From contig JAUXBW010000004.1 of assembly GCA_030619185.1 (NCBI GenBank), positions 1 through 16,658 of the forward strand: DNA of 16,658 bases, given 5' to 3'. Source of the stretch: Methyloprofundus sp. (GTDB taxonomy: Bacteria > Pseudomonadota > Gammaproteobacteria > Methylococcales > Methylomonadaceae). Of the stretch, positions 1 through 7,598 are shown piece by piece. Every line of letters begins with the position of its first letter. Position 1 is the first letter of the stretch. The notes beneath the pieces were generated by a model. It worked only from the letters and a program-made list of their open reading frames with translations. It was not told the DNA's origin and made no database searches. The translations under genes and the position numbers were made by a program.

Positions 1-531
1 ACCTTTAAGAACCACCATGGGCTTGCCGTCATGGTAAGCTATTTCAACACCCGTACTGGCTCGCAAAGTTTTCCCTCCCAACACAGGAAAGTCTGGATCA
101 AGTGGCATTAAAATCCTGGCACTGACGAGGTCACCTGACAAATCAATAGACAATTGTTTTGCCAGATCAGTATTATTGGCAAGTAGAGCATTAATCTCCC
201 GCTCGCTGAAAACAACTTTACGATTAGCACCTTTTTCACTGTAACGCTTAGGTCTAAGCTTACCTTCGGCATCAAATTCATCAGATATATTTACTGACTT
301 TTCTGCAACAGAGATATCCGAATCAATACCCAGCACCCTGAGCTTACTATCAAGTACTTGTTCTTCTTTGTTAGTCAGAGTTACCGTTTTGAATTCCCTG
401 GCAAAGATATAAGTCGTCAAAACCCAGTAAGTAATACCTACCGTCATCAACATCGTTAATACAATTATCCCTAGAATATGCATCCCATTCATATTATGCT
501 GCGGGTCAGTCTGTTTTTTTATTTCGCTCAT
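1..531 (-). CDS. Membrane-anchored protein of unknown function (N-terminal part, cut by window edge)
   Basis: An uninterrupted reading frame of 177 codons runs from an ATG at 529-531 leftward off the window edge, so the C-terminus is missing. Residues 1-17 are hydrophilic; about 18-42 form one hydrophobic segment, consistent with a single inner-membrane anchor (N-in, C-out). The rest is soluble and probably periplasmic. The visible soluble part has a pattern FSEREINALLANN near residues 99-111, followed by LMPLDPDFPVLGGKTL, which suggests a beta-rich domain. I recognise no catalytic motif. I recall similar uncharacterised proteins in methanotroph genomes, but no function can be assigned. The Shine-Dalgarno sequence is weak (GGATAC just before the ATG). 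It is co-directional with metZ upstream of it, but a 178-base gap with a palindromic repeat separates the two, so it is probably a separate transcription unit. Confidence 0.8.
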   Translation of the reverse strand, partial: MSEIKKQTDPQHNMNGMHILGIIVLTMLMTVGITYWVLTTYIFAREFKTVTLTNKEEQVLDSKLRVLGIDSDISVAEKSVNISDEFDAEGKLRPKRYSEKGANRKVVFSEREINALLANNTDLAKQLSIDLSGDLVSARILMPLDPDFPVLGGKTLRASTGVEIAYHDGKPMVVLKG

Positions 532-581
532 AAGTATCCAAAAAAAATATTGTATCTATTAAGGCTTTAGGTGATTGTCAG

Positions 582-700
582 AAAAAATAGTCCAATTTAC
601 GCAGTTTTTTTGTCATTAGTGCTATAGCAATAGGTGCATAATTATTGTTACAGTGCTAATGACGGACAAAAAGACAAGCAAGGATAGGTGATTATTTTTT
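582..700. repeat. Long imperfect palindrome, family A copy 1; possible terminator after metZ
   Basis: The left arm (582 to about 632) pairs with the right arm (about 642-700) as an imperfect inverted repeat: AAAAAATAGTCC at the left end against GGTGATTATTTTTT at the right, TTTTTTTGTCATTAGTGC against GCTAATGACGGACAAAAA inside, and TAGCAATA against TATTGTTA next to the loop. It begins 9 bases beyond the metZ stop codon. Read as metZ transcript it folds into a stem followed by a U-rich run, so it could act as a terminator or mRNA-stabilising end. It is related in sequence to the element at 2504-2714. Homology and structure are seen; function is inferred. Confidence 0.75.
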
Positions 701-709
701 CCAGATGTC

Positions 710-1894
710 TTATGCCAAACCACGTAATAAATCCTTTTTAATATCCTCAATATTTTCCAATCCTACAGAGACACGTACCAGACTCTCCTTAATCCCGGCC
801 TGTAATCGCACTTCTGGCGCTAAACGGCCATGTGTGGTACTCGCTGGGTGGGTGATCGTAGATTTCACATCACCTAGATTCGCAGTAATAGACAACATTT
901 GCGTGGCATCAATCAATTTCCAGGCCTGTTCTTTTCCACCTTTCAACTCAAAACTGACTACCGCACCAAAATGGCTTTGTTGCTGTTTAGCCAGTTCATG
1001 TTGCGCATGTGACTCTAGCCCTGGGTAATGAACTTTTTCCACGGTTTCCTGCCCTTCCAGCCATTTAGCTAATTCAAAGGCACTATCACAATGCGCTTTC
1101 ATTCTAACGGCCAAAGTTTCAAGGCCTGATAAAAATATCCAGGCATTAAAGGCACTCATAGTCGCACCACCAGTACGCAAATAAGGGTAAATCGATTGTC
1201 CGATAATTTCTTCACTGGCAATAACAGCACCACCCACAGCACGTCCCTGCCCGTCTAAATATTTAGTCGCTGAATGGACAACGATATCAGCTCCTAATGC
1301 TAGGGGTTTTTGCATAATGGGGGTGCAAAAAACATTATCCACCACTAGCAGGCAATCTTGACCATGTGCAATCTCGGCCAAAGCACGAATATCCACTAAC
1401 TCCATTAACGGATTGGACGGCGTTTCGACAAATAAAAATTGTGTATTAGGCTGTATCGCCGCGTCCCATGCTTCCAGGCTGGATAATTCAACAAAAGTGG
1501 TCTCAACACCAAATTTGGCAAAATAATTCTCGAAAGTCAGCACTGTATTGCCAAAGACACTACGAGAACAGACCACATGATCACCCGCTTTTAGCAGACT
1601 CATACCTACTGCCATAATTGCAGCCATGCCCGAGGCAAAGGCAAGACAACGATCGCCTTGTTCCATTAGTGCCAGACGTTTTTGAAATGTATCTACCGTA
1701 GGATTGGTAAAGCGTGAGTAGATATTACCAGGCTGTTGCCTGTTAAAACGTAAAGCAGCCTCTTCTGCACTTTTAAAAACATAGCTTGAAGTCATATAAA
1801 TAGGCATACTATGCTCACCCTCGTGAGTACGTTGATGCCCTGCTCTAATTGCCTGGGTTTCTACTGAATAATCGTTCCAATCTAAATCTGTCAT
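710..1894 (-). CDS. metZ: O-succinylhomoserine sulfhydrylase
   Basis: A 394-residue PLP enzyme of the Cys/Met metabolism (gamma-family) fold type I. It should convert O-succinylhomoserine plus sulfide into homocysteine, the direct sulfhydrylation route to methionine, in the cytoplasm. Visible hallmarks are YSR at 59-61 (cofactor phosphate contact from the neighbouring subunit), SGMAA at 89-93, VVDN with Asp186 (pyridine nitrogen) and SATKYLDGQGR with the PLP lysine at Lys211. The YLDGQGR form after the lysine resembles Pseudomonas MetZ rather than MetB or MetC, but gamma-synthase activity cannot be ruled out by sight. Length fits the family (about 400). The ATG at 1892-1894 has only a weak ribosome site but gives the expected N-terminus. 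It is divergent from pncC with a shared 123-base upstream region. In Pseudomonas metZ sits just after purF; here it lies about 8 kb away and is inverted. Confidence 0.9.
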   Translation of the reverse strand: MTDLDWNDYSVETQAIRAGHQRTHEGEHSMPIYMTSSYVFKSAEEAALRFNRQQPGNIYSRFTNPTVDTFQKRLALMEQGDRCLAFASGMAAIMAVGMSLLKAGDHVVCSRSVFGNTVLTFENYFAKFGVETTFVELSSLEAWDAAIQPNTQFLFVETPSNPLMELVDIRALAEIAHGQDCLLVVDNVFCTPIMQKPLALGADIVVHSATKYLDGQGRAVGGAVIASEEIIGQSIYPYLRTGGATMSAFNAWIFLSGLETLAVRMKAHCDSAFELAKWLEGQETVEKVHYPGLESHAQHELAKQQQSHFGAVVSFELKGGKEQAWKLIDATQMLSITANLGDVKSTITHPASTTHGRLAPEVRLQAGIKESLVRVSVGLENIEDIKKDLLRGLA

Positions 1895-1941
1895 GTGTTT
1901 GTTCTTTGAATCCGTTATTTATAAAAGTAACCGAATGATTA

Positions 1942-1970
1942 GCTATATAATTAGTGTTTAATTTTAGCAA
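1942..1970 (-). promoter_or_regulatory. Candidate sigma-70 promoter for metZ
   Basis: On the minus strand TTGCTA (1965-1970) and TATAGC (1942-1947) are 17 bases apart, about 48 bases upstream of the metZ start in the shared metZ/pncC intergenic region. The match to consensus is moderate (4 of 6 in each box) and the area is AT-rich, so this is only a candidate. Confidence 0.3.
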
Positions 1971-2017
1971 AGTATTGTCCATAGCTTTAATATTAATAGC
2001 AAGTAAAGTACCTACCT

Positions 2018-2509
2018 ATGAATACCAATCTAGATCTTTATCGGGCTGCTGAAAAGCTGGGGCACTCCCTAAACAGAACACATGCACGTATCGTCACTGC
2101 TGAATCCTGTACCGGGGGGTGGTTAGCGCAATGTATTACTGAGATCACAGGCAGTTCTGCCTGGTTTGACCGAGGCTTTATAACTTACAGCAACGATTCT
2201 AAAGTTGATATGTTAGCTGTTCAGAGCGAGGTTATTGAAAAGTATGGCGCAGTGAGTGCCGAAGTTGCCCGACAAATGACAGAGGGAGCATTACAAAATA
2301 GTCTGGCAGATTATGCTATCGCTATTACCGGGGTTGCTGGCCCAACAGGCGGTAGCCCAGAAAAACCAGTCGGTACCGTGTATATCGCCTGGCAAAAAAG
2401 AGCTCAGCCTGCACAGGTAACTTTAGAAAATTATAGCGGTAATAGACAGGGAATTCGTCGACAAGCTGTTTATACAGCGCTGAATTTAATACCACTGATC
2501 CACAAGTAG
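2018..2509 (+). CDS. pncC: Nicotinamide-nucleotide amidohydrolase (CinA C-terminal family)
   Basis: A 163-residue stand-alone CinA C-terminal domain, the size of E. coli PncC (about 165). PncC deamidates nicotinamide mononucleotide to nicotinate mononucleotide, returning NMN from DNA ligase and NAD breakdown to NAD synthesis in the cytoplasm. Family signatures are TAESCTGGWLAQ at 27-38, FITYSNDSKVDMLAV near 53-67 and AITGVAGPTGG followed by PEKPVGTVYIAW near 102-125. The N-terminal molybdopterin-binding half of full CinA is absent, as is normal in proteobacteria. The ATG at 2018 gives a typical start, with only a weak purine-rich ribosome site. The stop codon TAG (2507-2509) lies inside the outer arm of the palindromic repeat that starts at 2504, so the last residues are encoded by repeat sequence. 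It is divergent from metZ and shares its upstream region. Confidence 0.9.
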   Translation: MNTNLDLYRAAEKLGHSLNRTHARIVTAESCTGGWLAQCITEITGSSAWFDRGFITYSNDSKVDMLAVQSEVIEKYGAVSAEVARQMTEGALQNSLADYAIAITGVAGPTGGSPEKPVGTVYIAWQKRAQPAQVTLENYSGNRQGIRRQAVYTALNLIPLIHK

Positions 2510-2714
2510 GTGCAGCTTTAGGGAGCTGGAAATAAATAATCGTCCAATATTGGGTAGAGTTTTTGTTTGTATTCAGTTGTGTAGCAATAGGCACATTGCT
2601 GGCTACGTAACTGTTGCTACACGGCTGAAGACGAACAAAAAGCCCCACTAGATTGGATGATTATTTTTTTTCATCTCCCTTAACTGCACTGTGCGGGTAA
2701 ATCCGCACCTACTT
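2504..2714. repeat. Long nested palindrome, family A copy 2; possible terminator after pncC
   Basis: Outer arms AAGTAGGTGC (2504-2513) and GCACCTACTT (2705-2714) are perfect inverted repeats. Inside, 2517-2589 pairs imperfectly with 2611-2684: TTTAGGGAGCTGG against CATCTCCCTTAA, AATAATCGTCCAAT (2536-2549) against ATTGGATGATTATT (2651-2664), and TTCAGTTGTGTAGCAA against TTGCTACACGGCTGAA. The loop is around 2590-2610. A small perfect hairpin, GTGCGG-GTAAAT-CCGCAC, sits in the right flank (2691-2708). In the pncC transcript the long stem is followed by eight U residues (2663-2671), so termination is plausible. The core is related to the copy at 582-700. Confidence 0.8.
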
Positions 2715-2826
2715 TGTTTACGTTTAATTTATCCCCATTGAATAACTATGCAATCATTAGGCATAACCGTATAATGCGGTCAGAAAACTCTTTCTCATAA
2801 ACTGACACAAATAAAAACGAGAAAAA

Positions 2827-3603
2827 ATGATAGATTTAATTTTTGATGTCTTGCCGCAAATTCACGGCGGAGGCAATCATCAGGGCATAGGTGCTGTAAA
2901 AGGCCTGGAAGCTTTTTTGACCTTTATAGAGTCACTGACAACTAAAAGCCCTGCTGAAATATTTGCTGCTTTTATGCCGGGTATTAGTGCGATGGATAAT
3001 ATCCACCCTTTACTGGTACATTTTCCTATTGCCTTATTCAGCCTGTTTTTCTTTGCTGATACCATCGGCGGCTTATTATCAAAACCCGCCTGGCGACAGT
3101 TTTCCACGCCAGTTCTTTATATAGGTACGTTTACAGCGATATTAACTGTTGCAGCTGGACTGCAGGCAGCATATTCAGCACCTCATAATGATGCGACACA
3201 TGCCATTATGTTGCGCCATCAATACCTCGGTATAACGGTAACCGTATTAGCACTGTTATTATCACTGCGCCGTTATTTTGCGGCTGATAGCTTTTTGTAT
3301 AGCAAAACCTACGGCCACTTTGCTTTATCAGGGCTTTTAATCATATGTTTAACTCTGGGCGCTGACCTGGGTGGCTTAATGGTCTATCAACATGGTGTTG
3401 CTGTTGCGCCTGTTATGCAAGGAAATGCGCCTCTATCGATTCAACCCCAGCACACTCACAGCTACTCAGTGCCTGCTGCTCATACTCATAGCCATGATTC
3501 TGCCGCGCATGTACATACCTATGATATCAGCACGCCTGTAGAGACTCGACCCGATAGTGCAGCCCATACGCATACCCATGGTGATCACGGGCATACTCAT
3601 TGA
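2827..3603 (+). CDS. DUF2231-like inner-membrane protein with histidine-rich C-terminal tail
   Basis: 258 residues. The signature NIHPLLVHFPIALF at 58-71, followed by hydrophobic segments at about 62-84, 93-117, 132-149 and 164-185, matches the DUF2231 group of four-helix membrane proteins. The conserved histidines in the first helix, and HQYLG at 131-135, recall a possible haem or metal site in this family; the exact role is unknown. Residues 206-258 form a tail with 13 histidines in 53 residues, mostly as HTH, HSH and HVH units, and an end of HGDHGHTH, typical of a metal-binding (Zn, Ni, Cu or Co) extension. The N-terminal 50 residues (QIHGGGNHQG) are also glycine and histidine rich. The ATG at 2827 follows a purine-rich ACGAGAAAAA; a later start at Met50 or Met56 is possible but would remove the N-terminal segment. 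The gene stands alone, with palindromic repeats on both sides. Confidence 0.72.
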   Translation: MIDLIFDVLPQIHGGGNHQGIGAVKGLEAFLTFIESLTTKSPAEIFAAFMPGISAMDNIHPLLVHFPIALFSLFFFADTIGGLLSKPAWRQFSTPVLYIGTFTAILTVAAGLQAAYSAPHNDATHAIMLRHQYLGITVTVLALLLSLRRYFAADSFLYSKTYGHFALSGLLIICLTLGADLGGLMVYQHGVAVAPVMQGNAPLSIQPQHTHSYSVPAAHTHSHDSAAHVHTYDISTPVETRPDSAAHTHTHGDHGHTH

Positions 3604-3688
3604 TATCCCTGATTATGTATAAGCAACAGTTGCTTCACTGACGGTTAGGAATGCGGAATTAATAATATCTGAAAGTCCACGTTCTAAT

Positions 3689-3768
3689 GTAGCCTGTATG
3701 GAGCTTGCGGAGTACAGGAAAAGTAACGTACTCACTTTCCCGTATTCCGCAAGCTCCATACGGGCTAC
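3689..3768. repeat. Strong 80-base hairpin, family B (REP-like)
   Basis: The left arm starts GTAGCCTGTATGGAGCTTGC (from 3689) and the right arm ends GCAAGCTCCATACGGGCTAC (to 3768). The arms are nearly perfect complements over about 37 bases, with a loop of only a few bases near 3725-3730. Just outside, TAATGTAG (3685-3692) and CTACATTA (3782-3789) form another inverted pair. The GTAGCCCGTATGG type of end resembles intergenic REP-like palindromes that I recall from many gammaproteobacterial genomes. It could stabilise or terminate the upstream message. Confidence 0.8.
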
Positions 3769-3804
3769 AACTTCATGCGGTCTACATTAAGGTTTATATA
3801 GTAA

Positions 3805-3834
3805 GGTGCGAGAACTCAATAATACCCGAAAGTA
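3805..3834. repeat. Solo end of repeat family C
   Basis: The stretch GCGAGAACTCAATAATACCC followed by GAAAGTA matches both terminal arms of the complete palindrome at 11692-11850 (ACGAGCATTCAATAATACCC on the left, and on the reverse strand GCGAGGATTTAATAATACCC then GAAAGTA on the right). I did not find a second, inverted end nearby, so it looks like a half element or a remnant. Confidence 0.6.
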
Positions 3835-3849
3835 ACAAATTGGCTATCT

Positions 3850-3864
3850 CTCTCTTCTAGAGAG
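3850..3864. promoter_or_regulatory. Perfect dyad CTCTCT-TCT-AGAGAG upstream of trpF
   Basis: A six-base perfect inverted repeat with a three-base loop lies where the -35 region of the candidate trp promoter would be. Position and symmetry suggest an operator, but it does not resemble the E. coli TrpR box, and no U-run follows, so a terminator is unlikely. Function is inferred. Confidence 0.3.
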
Positions 3865-3874
3865 TCTTTCAATA

Positions 3875-3883
3875 TGGTATTCT
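3875..3883 (+). promoter_or_regulatory. Candidate extended -10 promoter for the trpF operon
   Basis: TGGTATTCT matches the extended -10 form TGnTATAAT with five of six hexamer bases. No good -35 is seen at the usual spacing. A start near 3890 would leave about 30 bases of leader before the trpF ATG. Confidence 0.35.
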
Positions 3884-3918
3884 AGTCGGCTTTATTGCTC
3901 AATGATTATATACAAGGA

Positions 3919-4551
3919 ATGCAACGAACTCGCGTCAAAATATGTGGTTTTACTTCGGCTGAACAAGCTGCTTTTGCGGCTCACGCGGGTACCGATGCGA
4001 TAGGCCTGGTTTTTTACCCGCCAAGTCCCCGGTATGTCTCCATTAGCAGGGCGCAAGAAATAGTAGCAGCATTGCCTGCTTTTACCTCGGTCGTTGCTCT
4101 TTTTGTTGATGCCACAGAGGCACAAATAAGAGACGTGATAGATCAGGTCCCCATAGATCTGTTGCAATTTCATGGTGATGAACCCGCTGAATCCTGCAGG
4201 CTCTATGCCAAACCTTATATAAAAGCCATTAGAATGCGTGCCAACACTGACATAAAGGCTTTAAGCACTGAGTATCATGATGCACAAGGCTTACTGCTGG
4301 ATGCGTATCATGCACAAACACAAGGTGGTACCGGCGAACGGTTTGACTGGGATTTAATCCCAAAACACTGTGCTTTACCGATAATACTGGCCGGTGGGCT
4401 GGAGACACACAATGCACGCGATGCAATTGAGCGCGTTAAACCCTATGCTCTAGATATAAGCAGCGGCGTGGAAGTCGCCAAAGGGATAAAAGATAATAAT
4501 AAAATAGCAGCATTTTTAACCGAGGTTTACCTAAGTGACAGAAACAACTAA
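3919..4551 (+). CDS. trpF: Phosphoribosylanthranilate isomerase
   Basis: Catalyses the Amadori rearrangement of N-(5-phosphoribosyl)anthranilate to CdRP, the third step from chorismate to tryptophan. From the ATG at 3919 it is 210 residues, the usual length of monofunctional TrpF, with a (beta/alpha)8 pattern. It starts [12 protein letters not shown]; the catalytic Cys is Cys9 and the catalytic Asp is Asp128 in LLLDAY. The phosphate-binding loops GGTGERFDW (136-144), LAGGLETHN (157-165) and DISSGVE (179-185) are all present. The start is uncertain: an in-frame TTG at 3895 would add eight residues, but family N-termini fit ATG 3919, although its AAGGA directly touches the ATG without the usual spacing. 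The 3' end overlaps trpB by 17 bases, implying coupled translation. TrpF is separate from TrpC here, unlike the fused E. coli enzyme. Confidence 0.93.
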   Translation: MQRTRVKICGFTSAEQAAFAAHAGTDAIGLVFYPPSPRYVSISRAQEIVAALPAFTSVVALFVDATEAQIRDVIDQVPIDLLQFHGDEPAESCRLYAKPYIKAIRMRANTDIKALSTEYHDAQGLLLDAYHAQTQGGTGERFDWDLIPKHCALPIILAGGLETHNARDAIERVKPYALDISSGVEVAKGIKDNNKIAAFLTEVYLSDRNN

Positions 4552-5746
4552 TTCATACGATATGCCCGATGAACGGGGACATTTTGGGCCTTATGGGGGC
4601 TTATTTATCGCAGAAACCTTGATTCCTGCGGTTGAAGAACTCGACCAGGCTTACCAGAAATATATGACTGATCCTGAGTTCATGGCTGAACTTGATAAGG
4701 ACTTTCAGCATTATGTCGGTCGCCCTTCCCCTTTGTATCATGCCGAGCGTTGGACGCGTGAATTAGGTGGTGCACAAATCTATCTGAAACGTGAAGATTT
4801 AAACCATACCGGCGCGCATAAGATCAATAATACTATTGGCCAGATATTATTGGCCAAACGTATGGGTAAGACACGTATTATTGCTGAAACCGGTGCCGGT
4901 CAGCACGGTGTTGCTACAGCCACCGTTTGCGCTCGACTAGGCTTGGAGTGCGTCGTGTATATGGGTGCTGTCGATGTTGTACGGCAAAAACTTAATGTTT
5001 ACCGTATGCAACTTTTAGGCGCTAAAGTTGTCGCGGTAGAATCAGGCTCCAAAACGCTAAAGGATGCTTTAAACGAAGCAATCCGTGACTGGGTTACTAA
5101 TGTTGACTCAACTTTCTATATTATTGGCACAGCGGCGGGGCCTGCACCCTACCCCGCGATGGTGAGAGACTTCCAGTCCATTATTGGCCGTGAAGCTAAG
5201 CAGCAATGCCTGGCACAAGCCGGAAAATTACCAGACGCATTACTGGCCTGTATCGGTGGCGGTTCAAATGCGATTGGTTTATTCCATCCTTTTATTGATG
5301 ATGCAGACGTTAAACTGATCGGTGTAGAAGCCGCTGGCGACGGTATTGAGACCGGTCGTCACTCAGCGCCATTATGCGCAGGTCGCCCCGGAATTTTACA
5401 CGGTAACCGCACCTATTTAATGGAAGATGATGATGGCGAAATCATTGAAACGCATTCAATTTCTGCAGGTCTGGATTACCCGGGCGTAGGTCCTGAACAT
5501 TCCTGGCTAAAAGATATCGGTCGTGCCGAATACGTCAGCATTACTGATGATGAAGCCGTAGAGGGCTTTCATGCCTTAACTAAAATGGAAGGTATTATAC
5601 CTGCTTTAGAATCCAGTCATGCCATGGCCTATACCTTAAAATTAGCGCCTACCATGCAACAAGATGAAATTTTAATCGTTAATTTATCCGGTCGCGGTGA
5701 CAAGGACATGCACACGATGGCAGAACGTGAGGGAATTCAAATATGA
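4535..5746 (+). CDS. trpB: Tryptophan synthase beta chain
   Basis: 403 residues. It condenses indole with L-serine by PLP chemistry, as the beta subunit of the cytoplasmic alpha2-beta2 complex. The PLP lysine is Lys96 in [14 protein letters not shown] (90-103), the catalytic Glu is Glu118 in ETGAGQHG (118-125), and the cofactor phosphate loop is GGGSNAIG near 241. The N-terminal [14 protein letters not shown] is the usual TrpB opening. The start is a GTG at 4535, lying within the trpF reading frame and preceded by CGAGG at good spacing; the next residues match the family. It overlaps trpF by 17 bases and trpA by 4 bases (ATGA), so the three should be made in balanced amounts. It is the canonical TrpB1 type rather than the stand-alone TrpB2 type. 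Confidence 0.97.
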   Translation: MTETTNSYDMPDERGHFGPYGGLFIAETLIPAVEELDQAYQKYMTDPEFMAELDKDFQHYVGRPSPLYHAERWTRELGGAQIYLKREDLNHTGAHKINNTIGQILLAKRMGKTRIIAETGAGQHGVATATVCARLGLECVVYMGAVDVVRQKLNVYRMQLLGAKVVAVESGSKTLKDALNEAIRDWVTNVDSTFYIIGTAAGPAPYPAMVRDFQSIIGREAKQQCLAQAGKLPDALLACIGGGSNAIGLFHPFIDDADVKLIGVEAAGDGIETGRHSAPLCAGRPGILHGNRTYLMEDDDGEIIETHSISAGLDYPGVGPEHSWLKDIGRAEYVSITDDEAVEGFHALTKMEGIIPALESSHAMAYTLKLAPTMQQDEILIVNLSGRGDKDMHTMAEREGIQI

Positions 5747-6552
5747 GCCGTTTAGCAACAAAATTTGCCGAATTCAGACAATCAGGCCATAAAGCATTGA
5801 TTCCCTTTATTACTGCCGGTGATCCGACTCGTGAATTTACTGTGCCTATGATGCATGCCATGGTCGAGGCCGGTGCTGATGTTATTGAACTGGGCGTGCC
5901 TTTTTCTGATCCTATGGCTGATGGCCCGGTAATTCAGCGTGCCAGTGAACGCGCCTTAGAACATAAAATGAGTTTGCGCCGTACATTAGAAATCGTCTCT
6001 GAATTCAGAACCAGTAATCAGGATACGCCTGTGGTTCTGATGGGTTACGCAAACCCTGTCGAAGCCATGGGCTACGAAGATTTTGCTCTGGCAGCTGAAA
6101 AAGCAGGTGTAGATGGTGTTTTAACCGTAGACTTGCCACCCGAAGAGGCACATGAATGTGCTACGCTACTGAATGCGCATAATATTGATCAAATTTTCTT
6201 GCTAGCACCCAATAGCACTCCTGATAGAATTAAAAAAATGGACACGGTGGGGAGTGGCTTTCTGTATTACGTCTCTGTCAAAGGTGTCACAGGTGCGGGT
6301 CATCTGGATACTAGTGATGTAAAAAGAAAGCTTATTGATATCCGCGCTAATACGCAACTCCCTGTTGGCATTGGCTTTGGCATTAAAGATGCTGAGACCG
6401 CAAAAGTTATTGCGGGTTTAGGTGATGCAGTAGTTGTCGGTAGTGCATTAATCAGTAAAATAGAGGAAAATTTAGATTCTCCCGAGAATGCTAAACGAGA
6501 AATCACAGAATTATTAAAATCCATGCGCCTGGCCATGGATAGCCAAGGTTAA
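5743..6552 (+). CDS. trpA: Tryptophan synthase alpha chain
   Basis: 269 residues, the standard TrpA length. It cleaves indole-3-glycerol phosphate to indole and glyceraldehyde 3-phosphate and passes indole through a tunnel to TrpB. The catalytic pair Glu49 and Asp60 lies in [21 protein letters not shown] at the same positions as in the E. coli enzyme. The phosphate-binding segments GVGFGIKD-like ([10 protein letters not shown] near 205-214) and VVGSALI near 232-238 are present. The ATG overlaps the trpB stop in an ATGA junction, the usual coupling. It is followed after 14 bases by accD, so trp and fatty acid genes are probably co-transcribed. No anomaly is seen. Confidence 0.97.
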   Translation: MSRLATKFAEFRQSGHKALIPFITAGDPTREFTVPMMHAMVEAGADVIELGVPFSDPMADGPVIQRASERALEHKMSLRRTLEIVSEFRTSNQDTPVVLMGYANPVEAMGYEDFALAAEKAGVDGVLTVDLPPEEAHECATLLNAHNIDQIFLLAPNSTPDRIKKMDTVGSGFLYYVSVKGVTGAGHLDTSDVKRKLIDIRANTQLPVGIGFGIKDAETAKVIAGLGDAVVVGSALISKIEENLDSPENAKREITELLKSMRLAMDSQG

Positions 6553-6566
6553 AGACGGAGCATATT

Positions 6567-7439
6567 ATGAGCTGGTTTGAAAAATTAGTCCCCTCTACCA
6601 TTACAAAAAAAGAAAACGACAGTAAAAAAATTGCTGTCCCCGAAGGTTTATGGAATAAATGCTCTTCCTGTAATGCAATTTTGTATAACAGCGAGTTAGA
6701 AAAGAACCTTAATGTCTGCCCTAAATGTGACCACCATATGCGTATTGGCGCAAGGCGTCGACTAGACCTGTTTCTTGATGCGGATGGTCGTGAAGAAATT
6801 GCCTCCAACCTGAAACCTTTAGATCCCTTAAAGTTTAAAGACAGTAAAAAGTATAAAGACCGCGTCAGTCAGGCGCAGAAAAAGACCAAAGAAAATGATG
6901 CTCTAGTTGTTATGAGCGGTACTCTGGAAGGGAAAACTGTTGTCGTAGCAGCTTTCGACTTCGGTTTTATGGGTGGCTCTATGGGATCCGTTGTCGGTGA
7001 GCGCTTCGTGCGCGGTGTCAATAAAAGCCTGGAACTTGGCGCACCTTTTATCGTTTTTACTGCCAGCGGTGGTGCACGTATGCAGGAGTCATTATTCTCA
7101 TTATTTCAAATGACCAAAACCAGCGCGGCACTGACTAAACTCTCAGCAGCAGGTATTCCCTATATCTCTTTTATGACTGACCCGACGATGGGGGGTGTAT
7201 CAGCCAGCTTAGCGATGCTAGGAGATATCAATGTTGCTGAACCGAAAGCCTTAATTGGTTTTGCCGGCCCACGAGTTATAGAACAAACGGTACGTGAGAA
7301 ACTCCCTGAAGGTTTCCAGCGCAGTGAGTTTTTGCAAGAACACGGTGCAATTGATATGATTATTGACCGTCGTGATATACGCAAAGAAATTAGCTCGATT
7401 ATAGCTATTCTTACTGCCAATCACGCACAAAAACAATAA
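6567..7439 (+). CDS. accD: Acetyl-CoA carboxylase carboxyltransferase subunit beta
   Basis: 290 residues. With AccA (not in the window) it transfers the carboxyl group from carboxybiotin-BCCP to acetyl-CoA, giving malonyl-CoA for fatty acid synthesis in the cytoplasm. The N-terminal four-cysteine zinc ribbon is intact: Cys32, Cys35, Cys51 and Cys54 (CSSC and CPKC). The crotonase-fold body follows with [48 protein letters not shown] and [10 protein letters not shown], the regular AccD series. The ATG at 6567 is preceded by ACGGAG at good spacing. It lies 14 bases after trpA and 159 bases before folC. In E. coli AccD binds its own mRNA; I cannot judge that here. The linkage of trp and accD genes is common in Proteobacteria. 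Confidence 0.97.
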   Translation: MSWFEKLVPSTITKKENDSKKIAVPEGLWNKCSSCNAILYNSELEKNLNVCPKCDHHMRIGARRRLDLFLDADGREEIASNLKPLDPLKFKDSKKYKDRVSQAQKKTKENDALVVMSGTLEGKTVVVAAFDFGFMGGSMGSVVGERFVRGVNKSLELGAPFIVFTASGGARMQESLFSLFQMTKTSAALTKLSAAGIPYISFMTDPTMGGVSASLAMLGDINVAEPKALIGFAGPRVIEQTVREKLPEGFQRSEFLQEHGAIDMIIDRRDIRKEISSIIAILTANHAQKQ

Positions 7440-7598
7440 CAGCCGCCAAAGCCAAACCTAGGTAAAATATCACCAAATTTCAGGCCTGATGCAATACCTT
7501 AGTAGATGAACCCATAGCGAAATAATGCGTGTTTTAAATGTTACACTCTTGAACGTGAATGGCATAAAACTGCCCTGCTTGATAACCATCCTTTTATA

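Larger units (their letters stand above)
3604..3918. other. Non-coding interval between the DUF2231 gene and trpF
   Basis: I see no gene here. The stretch holds a strong 80-base hairpin (3689-3768), half of a repeat type whose complete copy lies at 11692-11850 (3805-3834), a perfect short dyad (3850-3864) and a candidate extended -10 promoter (3875-3883) just before trpF. No leader peptide with tryptophan codons is visible, so classical trp attenuation is not supported. Confidence 0.7.

Noticed and set aside
705..1028. A 107-codon open frame on the plus strand opposite metZ
   Set aside because: It lies wholly antisense to a well-supported enzyme, has no recognisable domain and a cysteine-rich composition typical of shadow frames.
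2325..2648. A 107-codon open frame on the minus strand over the pncC end and the repeat
   Set aside because: It runs through the palindrome and the antisense of PncC motifs, with no ribosome site or domain.
582..2714. A composite transposon carrying metZ and pncC
   Set aside because: The two flanking palindromes are diverged copies with no transposase and no visible target duplication; both genes are ordinary chromosomal ones.
3604..3918. trp leader peptide and attenuator
   Set aside because: No short frame with clustered tryptophan codons and no terminator-type U-run is present before trpF.
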